A DNA stretch of 64,000 bases, from contig NZ_AP018498.1 of NCBI RefSeq assembly GCF_003569745.1, positions 496,001-560,000 of the forward strand. The letters run 5' to 3'. Under the pieces are notes generated by a model that was given only the letters and a program-made list of their open reading frames with translations, made no database searches and was not told where the DNA came from. The position numbers were made by a program, and so were the translations under genes. This stretch comes from Altererythrobacter sp. B11. Lineage in GTDB: Bacteria; Pseudomonadota; Alphaproteobacteria; Sphingomonadales; Sphingomonadaceae. Of this stretch, positions 17,611 through 27,509 are shown one piece after another. Positions within the stretch are counted from its first letter, which is position 1. Every line of letters starts with the position of its first letter.

Positions 17611-17636
17611 CTGTCCAGATTTCCGGGACCACCTCA
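17611..17636 (-). repeat. IS right inverted repeat
   Basis: Read on the minus strand it begins TGAGGTGGTCCCG and ends TGGACAG. It lies next to orfA, so it is the transcriptional upstream end of the element. Confidence 0.85.
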
Positions 17637-17645
17637 AGGCTTTCA

Positions 17646-18998
17646 TCATCGTGCAATCAAGTAGGCCGCCCTTGCGAAACTCTTGACCACATTCCCCGCG
17701 ATTATGTTGTCGCGCGCCCCATCTGCAGCTAGAATTCCGACGTCCATCCGCCCCCCATCAGAAATGACGTTGTCGGTGATGCGATTGTTACGCGCCACAC
17801 GTGCGCCGTGATCGTCCTCGAGCTTTATTCCGAACGTAGTCGATTTCGGCCATTGCCCTGACGCTCCTACCGCACTGATCACGTTGCGGGCGATGAGGTT
17901 GCCTTCTGTATCCTGCGCGTCCCCCGAACTCCCGGCGAGCACGATCCCGCCAAGCCCTGGCCGCACAATCCGGTTGTTCTCCACCACGTTATTGCGAGCG
18001 CCGTGTACTAGCTTCACCCCGTAGTTGCGGCAGGATCGTAGCCAGTTATCGCGAACGATGCACCCGTGACCGAAGCAATCAACGCCCTCTCCCACCGTAT
18101 CAATCAGATTGCGGGCGATGAGATGGCCTGAACTGCTCGCATGGCTAATGTTGATGCCATCGGTCTGATCGCCATAGGCGCTTAAAAATGCATCAGACAC
18201 GGTGATACGGCGCATTACGTTGTTCGTGATCCGCAATCCTGTGCTGCCGCCATTTAAGCGATTGTCGTCAACGTCGATGCAGGTGAGTTGAGCGTCCGCC
18301 TTGCTTTCGAGGTGGCAATCATGAAACTCGTTTCCGTGGATCCAGCAATCGTCGCAGCTATCGACGCGAAGGATCTTGCTCTTGCTGAATCCTTCGAATT
18401 GGCAGTGTTTAACGTGCACCTTACTACAACCGCGCAGGGCGATCGCCATTGCGATCAACTCCGCGCCGTAGGCGCTTAGCGCAAACTGTATACCGCAAAC
18501 GCCCCCGCCCCTGTTCGCCCGGAACATCAGTGCGCAAGCGTTCGCAGCGTAAGTGTCGGCAGGATCGGTCGCGCTGAAGGCATCGACGTCGATCAGAATC
18601 TTCGCATTACCGGTTCCTTTGAGGACTACGCCCGACGGAACCAAGATCTGTCGCGTGATGCGATACGTACCATCCGGTACGAAGACCACCGTGGCGTCGC
18701 CGCCAAGGGCCCTTTCGAGGGCGGCGGTGGCATCTGCCCGGCCGTCGCCGACCGCCACAAGGCCTTGCCGTATCGCTCGACTGCGAGCAGTCGTCGGGGC
18801 TGGTAGGGAGCTCACCACAAGCCCGGCGCCAAGCCCTAGCAGGACTTGTCTTCGGCTCACCCTGATCCGGGCAGTTGCTTGTTCTATTGCGGACCGCGAT
18901 CCTAAACATGACGCACGCACTGCAGCCCGCGTTTCGATCAGCCGGAATAAATCGTACGGCAGCGCCTTGGTCTCGCCGAGCGTCACACGTGCCGTCAT
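17646..18998 (-). CDS. Right-handed beta-helix (pectate-lyase-like) protein
   Basis: A 450-residue protein predicted to fold as a parallel beta-helix. Asn-rich repeats such as GLRITNNVMRRI, GHLIARNLIDTV, NNVVENNRIVRPG and NLIARNVIS recur from about residue 180 to the end. The first part (VFVPDGTYRITRQILVPSGVVLKG) is the pectate-lyase superfamily opening. A twin-arginine-like segment VSRRQVLLGLGAGLVVSSLPA is at residues 47-67. The ATG at 18998 overlaps the upstream stop as ATGA. A GTG at 18860 would put the Tat signal right at the N-terminus and is a serious alternative. Lyase, hydrolase or epimerase activity cannot be separated by eye. The last gene of a four-gene minus-strand set. Confidence 0.8.
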   Translation of the reverse strand: MTARVTLGETKALPYDLFRLIETRAAVRASCLGSRSAIEQATARIRVSRRQVLLGLGAGLVVSSLPAPTTARSRAIRQGLVAVGDGRADATAALERALGGDATVVFVPDGTYRITRQILVPSGVVLKGTGNAKILIDVDAFSATDPADTYAANACALMFRANRGGGVCGIQFALSAYGAELIAMAIALRGCSKVHVKHCQFEGFSKSKILRVDSCDDCWIHGNEFHDCHLESKADAQLTCIDVDDNRLNGGSTGLRITNNVMRRITVSDAFLSAYGDQTDGINISHASSSGHLIARNLIDTVGEGVDCFGHGCIVRDNWLRSCRNYGVKLVHGARNNVVENNRIVRPGLGGIVLAGSSGDAQDTEGNLIARNVISAVGASGQWPKSTTFGIKLEDDHGARVARNNRITDNVISDGGRMDVGILAADGARDNIIAGNVVKSFARAAYLIAR

Positions 18999-20320
18999 CG
19001 TACGCCGGTATGCGACGCCATCTTGACCTTAATAATCTTCGCCACAGCCCTGCCTCGTGAGCTGTTGGGGTCAATCTGAAGGGCGACCTTTAATAATTTT
19101 CGCGCTTCCTCCACGTCGTGCTCGGCGAGTACCTTCGCGCTGTCAATAATACGATTCAATACAGCGTTGCTTACGGATATTAAGCGCTTCCGCTTAACGT
19201 AATTATCTATGGTTCGCCGATATGGTTCAGGGGAAGGAGCGAGGGAGCTAACATCCTTCCGCCCCAAGGGACGGTTCAATAATTCTCCCCCCACACTGCC
19301 GTCCGTCAACAAGAAACCCACCAAACCCACCGGAGCTGAAAACTGCAGGTTTCCTGAGCCGATTTCCCATTCGTCCGCCAATTCGCCTGCCGACCGCCGG
19401 GTCAGATGAATCGACTCCTCGGTTGTATCTTGCATATCCCCGTAAAATGATCCTACCAAACAGCCTAGCTTAATTACAGGCTGAGCGACAAACTCGTTAA
19501 ACGAGTAAAGATCACCGAATGGCTTAATAAATATCTCGTCCCCGTTAGACAATCTCATGCAAGAGAAATTATCGGACCAAGAGAGCACTCCTAGGAGTGT
19601 GCGGCCTATAGCCTCAGATGGGACTGAAACATCGCCTTCAAGAAGAATTACATCCTCAGAAAATCGAGAGTTCGATTTTCTCGTGCGTTTACAATGCTCG
19701 AAGTCTTCTGCCCGCAGGAAAGATAACGGCGACCTCGACAAACGTACTTGCTCGGAATGCACGGTCCGGTGGTCCGCCAACGCCCGCCTATTTTCGCGCG
19801 CATACCGCCCGATGTTGGATCCGAGGTGGTACATGTAACTATGGATCGGATGCCTAGCATCGAGCATCAGGAGATCGGCCTCGTCCGGCCCGTTGCTCTC
19901 GAAAATTTTGTCAATCTCGAGGGTCATGAAGCCATACAGGTCGGCGTTTCTAAGGTGCCGTTCGTTTATACACTTTATGATATCCCGAGTTTCGAACGGA
20001 TTCGCCTTAACCGGCAGTATCAGGACGACCACGTTTGGATTTAGCCGAAAAAGCTCTCGATAGAATAGATCTATCGAATTCTCGACGAATCGAATGTCAC
20101 GGCCAAAATACTTGAGGCAGCCCACATCGTTAACGTTTGACTCAGTTACAATCAGCTCGGCGTTCCTGACGCGCTCCTCGTTCCTTACAACTTCGCAAAG
20201 GTTCTGCACGCAAGTTGTCGCGCCGAGAGCTAAGTTAGCAACCTCAAGCTGCTGCTCGAGACCGCAAGAAAGGGCATGCGACAGAACAGAATTAGACCCG
20301 CCTAGCAACACCGCCTGCAT
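18995..20320 (-). CDS. SGNH-like protein with C-terminal extension
   Basis: A 441-residue protein. The N-terminal half resembles the SGNH hydrolase fold: GGSNS at residues 7-11 (nucleophile block), TESNVND (block III Asn) and DARHPIHSYMYH (Asp-x-x-His block). The middle looks beta-rich, and the C-terminus (residues ~375-435) is helical with a short repeat-like stretch (AKVLAEHDVEEARKLLKVAL). Such proteins often remove or add acyl groups on polysaccharides. The gene is visibly more AT-rich than its neighbours, suggesting separate acquisition. One base separates it from the alpha/beta hydrolase upstream. The family of the C-terminal part is unknown to me. Confidence 0.65.
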   Translation of the reverse strand: MQAVLLGGSNSVLSHALSCGLEQQLEVANLALGATTCVQNLCEVVRNEERVRNAELIVTESNVNDVGCLKYFGRDIRFVENSIDLFYRELFRLNPNVVVLILPVKANPFETRDIIKCINERHLRNADLYGFMTLEIDKIFESNGPDEADLLMLDARHPIHSYMYHLGSNIGRYARENRRALADHRTVHSEQVRLSRSPLSFLRAEDFEHCKRTRKSNSRFSEDVILLEGDVSVPSEAIGRTLLGVLSWSDNFSCMRLSNGDEIFIKPFGDLYSFNEFVAQPVIKLGCLVGSFYGDMQDTTEESIHLTRRSAGELADEWEIGSGNLQFSAPVGLVGFLLTDGSVGGELLNRPLGRKDVSSLAPSPEPYRRTIDNYVKRKRLISVSNAVLNRIIDSAKVLAEHDVEEARKLLKVALQIDPNSSRGRAVAKIIKVKMASHTGVR

Positions 20321-20321
20321 A

Positions 20322-21002
20322 CTATTTAGCAGATTTTGTGTCTAGGTTCTGTAGGCCGTTCCAGATAATCTCATCAAGAGTCTTTGTCGCTCTGAGATCA
20401 TGCACCAAATCATGATCGAGACCTTCATGTGGAACGAGAGAGACACCTGACATGCCGGACAACTGAGCGGCATATTCCTTATCCTGTCCGCAGCCTGCTC
20501 CGAAATGGATGTCGACGCTTCCGTCATAGGTATTCGGCCATCTGGAATGCAGCGCCATGGCTTCTACGTCGTGCTGCGCCCGCATCTCGATATAAGCGTC
20601 GCGCCACCGAGACTCGCCGATCTGTTCGCAGAAAGCGGAATCAAACCGGGTCTGCGGGCTGAATGCTAAGATCGCATCGGCTTTCAAGGGCGCTCCGAAC
20701 AACATCGCGGCATAACCCCCCATGGAGTTACCCAAGAACATCGTCGCATCGTAACTCGCCATCGCCCGCTCGATCTCGGCGAAAGAGGCTTCCAGACTGT
20801 TACACCCTTGAACGCCGGAAAAGTACCAGTCGTTCTTACGCGCCGTCAGGTAGTAACTGTCGAATGAGGCCCCAAACGCCTTCTTCAGGCGTAGCACCGT
20901 GTTCACAAATGCATATGAGGGCTCTTGTCTGCCTGGATTTGTGAAAGACCCGAACGTAAACAATGCCACGTCTGCGCCCGGAGATTTGTCAAGACGCCAC
21001 AC
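20322..21002 (-). CDS. Alpha/beta-hydrolase-like protein
   Basis: The nucleophile elbow GNSMGGYAA is clear, and a C-terminal DHDLVHDL region could provide the histidine, so an esterase or transferase of the alpha/beta-hydrolase fold is likely. I start it at GTG 21002 (VWRLDKSPGADVALFTFGSF), where GAGG lies six bases upstream; this gives 226 residues and a 14-bp overlap with the oxygenase gene. An ATG at 21032 or 21101 would overlap more. The substrate is unknown; the context suggests the surface polymer or its acyl groups. Confidence 0.7.
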   Translation of the reverse strand: MWRLDKSPGADVALFTFGSFTNPGRQEPSYAFVNTVLRLKKAFGASFDSYYLTARKNDWYFSGVQGCNSLEASFAEIERAMASYDATMFLGNSMGGYAAMLFGAPLKADAILAFSPQTRFDSAFCEQIGESRWRDAYIEMRAQHDVEAMALHSRWPNTYDGSVDIHFGAGCGQDKEYAAQLSGMSGVSLVPHEGLDHDLVHDLRATKTLDEIIWNGLQNLDTKSAK

Positions 21003-21837
21003 GCGCGACCTCGGCAAACATCCTTCTGACATGTGCAGGCTGCCAACGAGGTGCCATTTCTGATGCTTCCTCGAACGTTTTGGCGCCTTGGGCAATGGCA
21101 CTCAACACGTCCGCCCGCAGCGCGGCCTTTTGTTCGGGCGTTAAGACGTAGTTGGTTTTCGCGCGGCGCTCTATTCCGTCAGGCCAATAGCTATAATAAT
21201 AAACTGCCAGACTCTTCCGCGTCACACCTTCCGGACATGTCAGCGGCACCGGGTGACCGTGAAAAGAAATCTCACTCGTCTCGAAAAGCACCGCTCGATT
21301 AAACTTCGGAAGAAACGATGCCTCACATCTAGTGACGTCGGCATTCCATAGTTCCAGGGCGCCGCCCCACTCTTCATGCCACTCCTCGTTGAGATAAATA
21401 ATCAGGTTGAGGCGCCGGTGCGTATCTTCAGTAGGGTGGAAATTGAAGTCCGTGTGAACGTTCAGATACGCACCCCGCCAGGAACTGTGGAGGCCGCCGC
21501 CGCGCAACTCTGGATCCGCAAACACGGGACTTATTCCCGTCACGCCCTCTAGAAACCTGACAAAGCGATTGGAGTGAATTTCGGTAAAAATCGCAACTTG
21601 GTCGGGCGTCATCACTTTTAAATTTGGCGTCCCCGTTTTCAGCAACACATCTCGATGGGACTTAGGGGCACTATGCTGCTTATGCCTGAGCGCCGTTGCG
21701 AAGCCCGCTTCCGCACGACGGGCCGCATCAGGCAGCAGGATGTCGTCGATGGCGACGTGCCGAAACGGCCTTTCCTGCGCGAACTGATCGCGCAGATATG
21801 GAATCTTGGATTCGAAGGACGTCCAGTTCAGCATCAT
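20989..21837 (-). CDS. 2-oxoglutarate/Fe(II)-dependent oxygenase (prolyl-hydroxylase-like)
   Basis: A 282-residue non-haem iron enzyme. The iron ligands are visible as H-x-D in NVHTDFNFHP and a distal His in SFHGHPVPL, and the 2-oxoglutarate arginine in TRKSLAVYYYSYW. A repeat of acidic residues (YLNEEWHEEWGGALELW) is typical of the P4Hc subfamily. It heads the minus-strand set and is divergent from the export lipoprotein gene. Its target could be a protein side chain or a sugar; neither can be read here. Confidence 0.85.
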   Translation of the reverse strand: MMLNWTSFESKIPYLRDQFAQERPFRHVAIDDILLPDAARRAEAGFATALRHKQHSAPKSHRDVLLKTGTPNLKVMTPDQVAIFTEIHSNRFVRFLEGVTGISPVFADPELRGGGLHSSWRGAYLNVHTDFNFHPTEDTHRRLNLIIYLNEEWHEEWGGALELWNADVTRCEASFLPKFNRAVLFETSEISFHGHPVPLTCPEGVTRKSLAVYYYSYWPDGIERRAKTNYVLTPEQKAALRADVLSAIAQGAKTFEEASEMAPRWQPAHVRRMFAEVARVAS

Positions 21838-21975
21838 GTACCCTCAAGAATGATGCCCATCATTATGGCTATCTGCCGAATGACGCAACATCGCCGGCAG
21901 GCATCGACGGGTGTCTCATTGAGTGGGCCTCACCCGCTCCTTGACCGGCACGCAGAAGTTCACCATGGCAGCGCC

Positions 21976-23226
21976 ATGCGTCCAGACTCTGCCCGCCGTC
22001 ACGACAATTGCTACCGTCGTGAACTCCCCGCGCGTCGCGCGCTTGCGCAACGCATCGGTCCTGGCGCTGCCGTCCTGCTTGTAGCGCTAGCGCTTTGCGG
22101 CTGCTCATCGCTGGGCGCCAGCGGCCCTCAAGCTCGTAAGATCGGCCAGGCTCAGAACGAGCTACTGGGCGACAGTCAGATCGCCGTTGTTGAGTTGACC
22201 GACCCCGTCGCGCGGCAGGTCATGGAGGCGGACAAGGGCAAGACGTTCGCACAGGCCTTCGGAAACGTGACGGCCGTCGGGCAGGTGATCGGGCGGGGGG
22301 ACACGCTGGACATCAGCATTTGGGAGGCACCGCCGGCGACGCTGTTTGGCGCCGTAGGGGGATCAGCGCCGATATCTACAGCCATGGCTCTGGGTCCGAT
22401 GACCATGCAGAATTCGAGTTTGCCTCCGCAAATGGTGGCAGAAGATGGAACGATAACCATTCCGTTTGTCGGCTCTATCGCCGCCGCCGGACTGAGTGCT
22501 CAGCAACTTCAGCGAGCCATCGTTGCCCGGCTGCAGGGCAAGGCACACATGCCGCAGGTTATGGTACGTGTGACGGAACCGCGGTCGGCAAGCGTCACAG
22601 TCGTCGGCGACGTTGCCAACAGTGCGCCCGTCCCGCTCACGTCAAAGGGAGAGCGCATACTTGACGCACTTGCTAGCGCGGGGGGGGTGAAGCAACCCAC
22701 CAGCAAGACGACATTGCGACTTACCCGCGGAGAGGAGACGGTTTCGCAGGCGATGGATGCAGTGATCCTTGATCCCAGACAGAATATCCGCCTGCAGCCC
22801 GGCGATGTGCTGACGGCTCTTTTTCAGCCTTTCACCTTCACCGCTTTAGGCGCCGTGGGCCTCAATGCGGAAGTCCCGTTCGAAGGGACAGGCCTTACGG
22901 TGGCGCAGGCGCTCGGACGGGTCGGCGGGTTACAAGACAGCCGAGCGGATATTCGAGGTGTCTTTATATTTCGGTTGGAAGACCCCGCCGCTCTAGGCAC
23001 CATTGGGCCCCAAGGCTTCAGGTTGACGCCTGACGGCCGTTTGCCGGTCATATACAAGCTCAACATGAGCGATCCGCGTTCTTTCTTCATCGCCCAGAGC
23101 TTCCCGATCCGTAATGGCGATGTCGTCTACGTATCGAACGCTCCCGTGGCTGATATACAAAAGTTCGTCACGATCGTGTCGTCGATGGCGTATTCGATAA
23201 TCGGGATTGGTAACGCGGTTCAGTAG
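21976..23226 (+). CDS. Outer-membrane polysaccharide export lipoprotein (Wza/CtrA/KpsD-like)
   Basis: Forms the outer-membrane channel for capsule export. From ATG 21976 it has 416 residues with a lipobox LALCGC near residue 41. A Poly_export domain follows (GRGDTLDISIWEAP ... EDGTITIPFVGSIAAAGLS), then SLBB-like segments (SVTVVGDVANSAPVPL and FTALGAVGLNAEVPF). The frame is open further upstream to 21655 but that part overlaps the divergent oxygenase gene and lacks a signal. It is divergent from the oxygenase gene, with about 140 bp between them for both promoters. With kpsTME it completes an ABC-type capsule exporter. Confidence 0.92.
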   Translation: MRPDSARRHDNCYRRELPARRALAQRIGPGAAVLLVALALCGCSSLGASGPQARKIGQAQNELLGDSQIAVVELTDPVARQVMEADKGKTFAQAFGNVTAVGQVIGRGDTLDISIWEAPPATLFGAVGGSAPISTAMALGPMTMQNSSLPPQMVAEDGTITIPFVGSIAAAGLSAQQLQRAIVARLQGKAHMPQVMVRVTEPRSASVTVVGDVANSAPVPLTSKGERILDALASAGGVKQPTSKTTLRLTRGEETVSQAMDAVILDPRQNIRLQPGDVLTALFQPFTFTALGAVGLNAEVPFEGTGLTVAQALGRVGGLQDSRADIRGVFIFRLEDPAALGTIGPQGFRLTPDGRLPVIYKLNMSDPRSFFIAQSFPIRNGDVVYVSNAPVADIQKFVTIVSSMAYSIIGIGNAVQ

Positions 23227-23352
23227 ATCCAGTGGGAGGCCGTGTCGCAGACCTGACAGCCAGGCAATTTCGCAGCGATACCGGACGAAGTCGTCGATTA
23301 GGGCAGTTCCCTGAATGGAGCGGGGTAGAGAAGGACATCAAGGGGAAGGTCA

Positions 23353-25020
23353 TTGCGTAATCGCCCGATTTTGCCCCGCAAAGGCGAGGTGTCTGCGCTC
23401 GGGACGGCAATGAGCGGCCTGAAGCTTGCTACGCTCGTGGCGCGCCTCCACCTCGACGGGTTTCGGGTGTCCCCCGCGTCCTATTGCAAGGCCCTGTGGT
23501 GGCGAGTTGCGGGCAAGCGTCTGCGCGCGAAGGCCCGGTTCTCCCCTCTCATTGGCCGCTCCGCCGTTGCGTACCGGGTCTGGCTGGCCCGACGGCGAGC
23601 AACACCAGCCGAGGGAGATGCTGTCGGAGCCCCGAAGGGCCCCTCGATTTTGGTGATCATAGATGCTCGCGACAACCAAGCCGAAGTCCCAACGACGCTG
23701 GCCAGCCTCGCTGATCCGGACCGGGCGATCATCCTCGATGTAAATGGGAGCGTTCCCGACAGTACCGGTTCGCTCGGAGCGGTAGCCAGGCAACTGGGTC
23801 GTGGCGAAGTTTGGCTACTTCCTCTACGGGCCGGCGATAGGCTCGAACCGGGCGCTGAGCGACATTATTCTTTGGCTGCGACAGACAGCGACGCGCGGTT
23901 CATTTACGCTGACGATGACGAACGTGACGCAAGAGGCGAGTTTACCAAGCCGCATTTCAAGCCGCTTTGGAACGCCGAGCTGTTCCGCTACCATGATTAT
24001 CTATCGTGGTCCGGGATCGTAAAGGTCGACCGGCATTCCCTTGCGGCCGTGGACGGCAAATACGATTGGGTAGAGCGTCTCACAGCACAGGCGGCGGTGT
24101 CAGCACCTCCCCGGCATGTTCCGCTCGTTCTGCATCATCGGGTTACAAGACCACAGCCGATCCCCCCCCCTTCGTTGCCTCTGCACAGGGCGGGCGACTT
24201 GCCTGCTGTGTCGATCATCATTCCCACGCGCAACGGCACGGATCTGCTTCGCACCTGCCTGGAAGGCCTTGAACGGACCACTTATCCCGCCTTGGAGGTC
24301 ATCATCGCGGACAATGACAGCGACGACGCGACGACGCTGGCGCTTTTGTCCACGCTGGATGCGTCGCGGCACACCGTCATCCGTCATGGGGGACCCTTCA
24401 ACTATTCAGCCATCAACAATGCCGCAGTTCGGCATGCCACGGCGCCTTTCTTGTGTTTCCTGAACAATGACATAGAGATTCTCGAGCCGGATTGGCTGTC
24501 CGTCCTCGTCACCCAAGCCATACGGGAGGATGTCGGTGCAGTTGGCCCAATGCTACTCTACCCCGACGGCACCGTGCAGCATGCAGGCGTAGTCCTCGGA
24601 GTGGGCGGGGGCGCCGCCCATGCCCATCGCAACATTCATCCGGGAGAGGAGGGCTATTTTCGGCGGCACACGCTCCCGCAGTTCGTTTCGGCAGTGACGG
24701 GCGCGTGCCTCGTGGTCGCTCGCCGGCACTTCGACGCCGTCGGTGGGTTCGACGAAAGCAATTTTCCCGTTGCTTTCAATGATGTCGATCTTTGCCTTAA
24801 GTTGGCTAGGATTGGCTACCCGGCATTTTACGAACCAAGGGCGAGACTTGTGCATCACGAATCCAAGAGCCGCGGTAACGATCGGGACGCAGCCGGTGCC
24901 CGTCGGCTGGAGCAGGAACTCCGAGCGCTCAAAATGTTGTGGGGCACAGATCGGCAGCGCGATCCCTATCATCACCGCTCGCTAAGCCCATATAGCGAAC
25001 AGTTCGTCATCGGCTTGTGA
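23353..25020 (+). CDS. Family 2 glycosyltransferase with tandem GT-A domains
   Basis: A 555-residue glycosyltransferase. A first, less conserved GT-A-like domain covers about residues 95-240 (FIYADDDERDARG is its DxD-like element). A canonical GT2 domain covers about 275-530, with VSIIIPTRNGTDLL, NNDIEIL (metal/nucleotide binding), GACLVVARRHFDAVGGFDE and FNDVDLCLKL. The start is a TTG preceded by AAGGGGAAGG; an ATG at 23410 is the alternative. The stop overlaps the next gene as GTGA. Probably adds sugars to the capsule repeat. Confidence 0.9.
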   Translation: MRNRPILPRKGEVSALGTAMSGLKLATLVARLHLDGFRVSPASYCKALWWRVAGKRLRAKARFSPLIGRSAVAYRVWLARRRATPAEGDAVGAPKGPSILVIIDARDNQAEVPTTLASLADPDRAIILDVNGSVPDSTGSLGAVARQLGRGEVWLLPLRAGDRLEPGAERHYSLAATDSDARFIYADDDERDARGEFTKPHFKPLWNAELFRYHDYLSWSGIVKVDRHSLAAVDGKYDWVERLTAQAAVSAPPRHVPLVLHHRVTRPQPIPPPSLPLHRAGDLPAVSIIIPTRNGTDLLRTCLEGLERTTYPALEVIIADNDSDDATTLALLSTLDASRHTVIRHGGPFNYSAINNAAVRHATAPFLCFLNNDIEILEPDWLSVLVTQAIREDVGAVGPMLLYPDGTVQHAGVVLGVGGGAAHAHRNIHPGEEGYFRRHTLPQFVSAVTGACLVVARRHFDAVGGFDESNFPVAFNDVDLCLKLARIGYPAFYEPRARLVHHESKSRGNDRDAAGARRLEQELRALKMLWGTDRQRDPYHHRSLSPYSEQFVIGL

Positions 25021-25784
25021 GACTCGCCCTTCCTGATGTGACGCTGTGCGCGGTCGCGTCGGTTAACGTCGAGGCTACGATCTTTGCCCTGCGGCGGGCC
25101 ATGGCGCTTGCCGATTTTCGCGAGAGCCTATTGTTCAGCGATGCCAGGCTCGACCTTACCGACGTCGGCATTCGGCTGGTTCCTATCGAGCGTATCGGGA
25201 GCAGCGCGGCCTACTCCTCCTTCGTGTTGACCCGGCTTGCCGATTACGTGGCATCTGGCCACTGCCTTCTTGTTCAATGGGATGGCTTTCCCACCCATAG
25301 CGCCAACTGGGACCCCGCCTTTCTGGATTGCGACTATATCGGCGCGCCGTGGCCGCAATTCGCGGACGGGTATGACGTCGGCAATGGCGGCTTTTCATTG
25401 CGCAGCCGCCGCCTCATGCACGCGTGTCGCGAGCCCGGCTTTGCACGGTCGCATCCGGAAGACGTTGCTATCGGCCGTATCAATCGCCCATTTCTAGAAG
25501 CGCGCGGTCTGCGTTTCGCCGACAGCGCGCTCGCTGCTCGTTTTTCCCGTGAAAGAAGTGGCGCTGATGGCAGCACGTTTGGCTTTCACGGCGCTTTCAA
25601 TATGATTGACGCCATCGGCACGGATCTATTCTGGACATTGTACGAAGGCCTTGACGACCGCACAACCGTCTGGCGCGATGCAAAGCTCATCGCGCGCCAG
25701 CTAAGGCTTGGCGACCGAGGCTTAATGCGCTCTTTCCAGCTGCGCACCGACGCCTTCGTAAAATCAGTCGGAACCCCACGCTGA
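25017..25784 (+). CDS. DUF5672-like protein
   Basis: A 255-residue cytoplasmic protein resembling the DUF5672 family often found in surface-sugar loci. The stretch CLLVQWDGFP followed by DCDYIGAPWP and GNGGFSLRSRRL is characteristic and looks like a GT-A-type sugar-binding half. The start is GTG overlapping the upstream glycosyltransferase stop, implying coupled translation and related work. Function unproven; a glycosyltransferase role is the likeliest. Confidence 0.72.
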   Translation: MRLALPDVTLCAVASVNVEATIFALRRAMALADFRESLLFSDARLDLTDVGIRLVPIERIGSSAAYSSFVLTRLADYVASGHCLLVQWDGFPTHSANWDPAFLDCDYIGAPWPQFADGYDVGNGGFSLRSRRLMHACREPGFARSHPEDVAIGRINRPFLEARGLRFADSALAARFSRERSGADGSTFGFHGAFNMIDAIGTDLFWTLYEGLDDRTTVWRDAKLIARQLRLGDRGLMRSFQLRTDAFVKSVGTPR

Positions 25785-25807
25785 TCCCCGCCTTACGATG
25801 CGCCGGA

Positions 25808-26521
25808 TCAAGCCGCGCGCTGCGCATCCCCCGCCTGATAAAGATCGCACTCAGCGCGCCACAAATCCGCATAGTCGACGCTCTGCCATTCAGCGAACCA
25901 AGGGCCCCCATTGGTGTAATGGATCACCCGCGGTTGCTTTTCCGGCTTGGGATACTCGCCTTCCAAGAAGTTCCAATCCAAATCGAGCGCGCCAATCGCA
26001 TCATCATGCGAAACCCAGTCGAAGCGGTGCAGGAAGGCTGGGGTTGCAGAGTTCACCACGTCTGGCGTCAGCGCCTTCACGTCTGGATGATCGCAGTTGA
26101 AAACCATAAAGGAGGACCAGTTCTTGCGCGGATAGGTCGTCTGCTTTCGGTTATCCATCTTGATGTCAAAACTCGGCGTATAATCGTGCTGCACGCAGTA
26201 CACCGCCTTGGAAGAATCGAGCCCTTCAAGAACACCCCGGACATCCGCGGTGAAAAGAAAATCGCAATCGCAGAACACGACCCAGCCGGAGGTCGCAGCC
26301 AGGTAGGGTGTAAGGAAGCGGGTCAGCGAGAACTCTGTCGAGGCCATCTTGTCCAGCGGCCGCTGGTACAGGCCGAGCTCGCGCAACACCTTCTGGCGAA
26401 GGGGTACAACCGCCACTTCATGTCCGGAATGCCGCAAGAGCGAATGCCTGCACACTTGCCAGGCGATGTCTTCCCGACTGTCATATCCGACGAAAACCTT
26501 GAGAAAATCTTTCTCGGTCAT
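25808..26521 (-). CDS. GT8-like glycosyltransferase
   Basis: A 237-residue GT-A enzyme, with FVGYDSREDIAWQV at the N-terminus and the metal-binding FCDCDFLF (DxD) around residue 85. A later SSFMVFNCDH block and HYTNGGPWF near the C-terminus are seen in GT8-type glycosyltransferases. ATG 26521 follows GAGAAGGG; an upstream TTG start five codons earlier is less likely. It lies downstream of kdsA on the same strand and converges with the DUF5672 gene. Confidence 0.8.
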   Translation of the reverse strand: MTEKDFLKVFVGYDSREDIAWQVCRHSLLRHSGHEVAVVPLRQKVLRELGLYQRPLDKMASTEFSLTRFLTPYLAATSGWVVFCDCDFLFTADVRGVLEGLDSSKAVYCVQHDYTPSFDIKMDNRKQTTYPRKNWSSFMVFNCDHPDVKALTPDVVNSATPAFLHRFDWVSHDDAIGALDLDWNFLEGEYPKPEKQPRVIHYTNGGPWFAEWQSVDYADLWRAECDLYQAGDAQRAA

Positions 26522-26580
26522 ACTACCCTTCTCCAAGCCCGTCCGTGGTCAAGGTGCCGCACAAACTGCATCCTAGCGGC

Positions 26581-27435
<855 letters not shown>

Positions 27436-27509
27436 TTAGCAGGCAAAATGAGGTGTGCGCGGGCGGAGTTAAGGCTTAGCGCGTAGAGAAAGCTGCGACA
27501 GTTCTGCTA

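Larger units (their letters stand above)
16341..17636 (-). mobile_element. Complete IS3-family insertion sequence, 1296 bp
   Basis: Two overlapping minus-strand reading frames (orfA, orfB) lie between imperfect 26-bp terminal inverted repeats beginning TGAGGTGGT. The bases AGG occur immediately outside both ends, a 3-bp target duplication. A further 12-bp subterminal inverted repeat (TAAGCTAATCCC at 16381-16392, complement at 17594-17605) supports the boundaries. Both frames are intact. It sits between rfbA and the beta-helix gene, about 10 bp beyond the stop of the latter. Confidence 0.93.
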
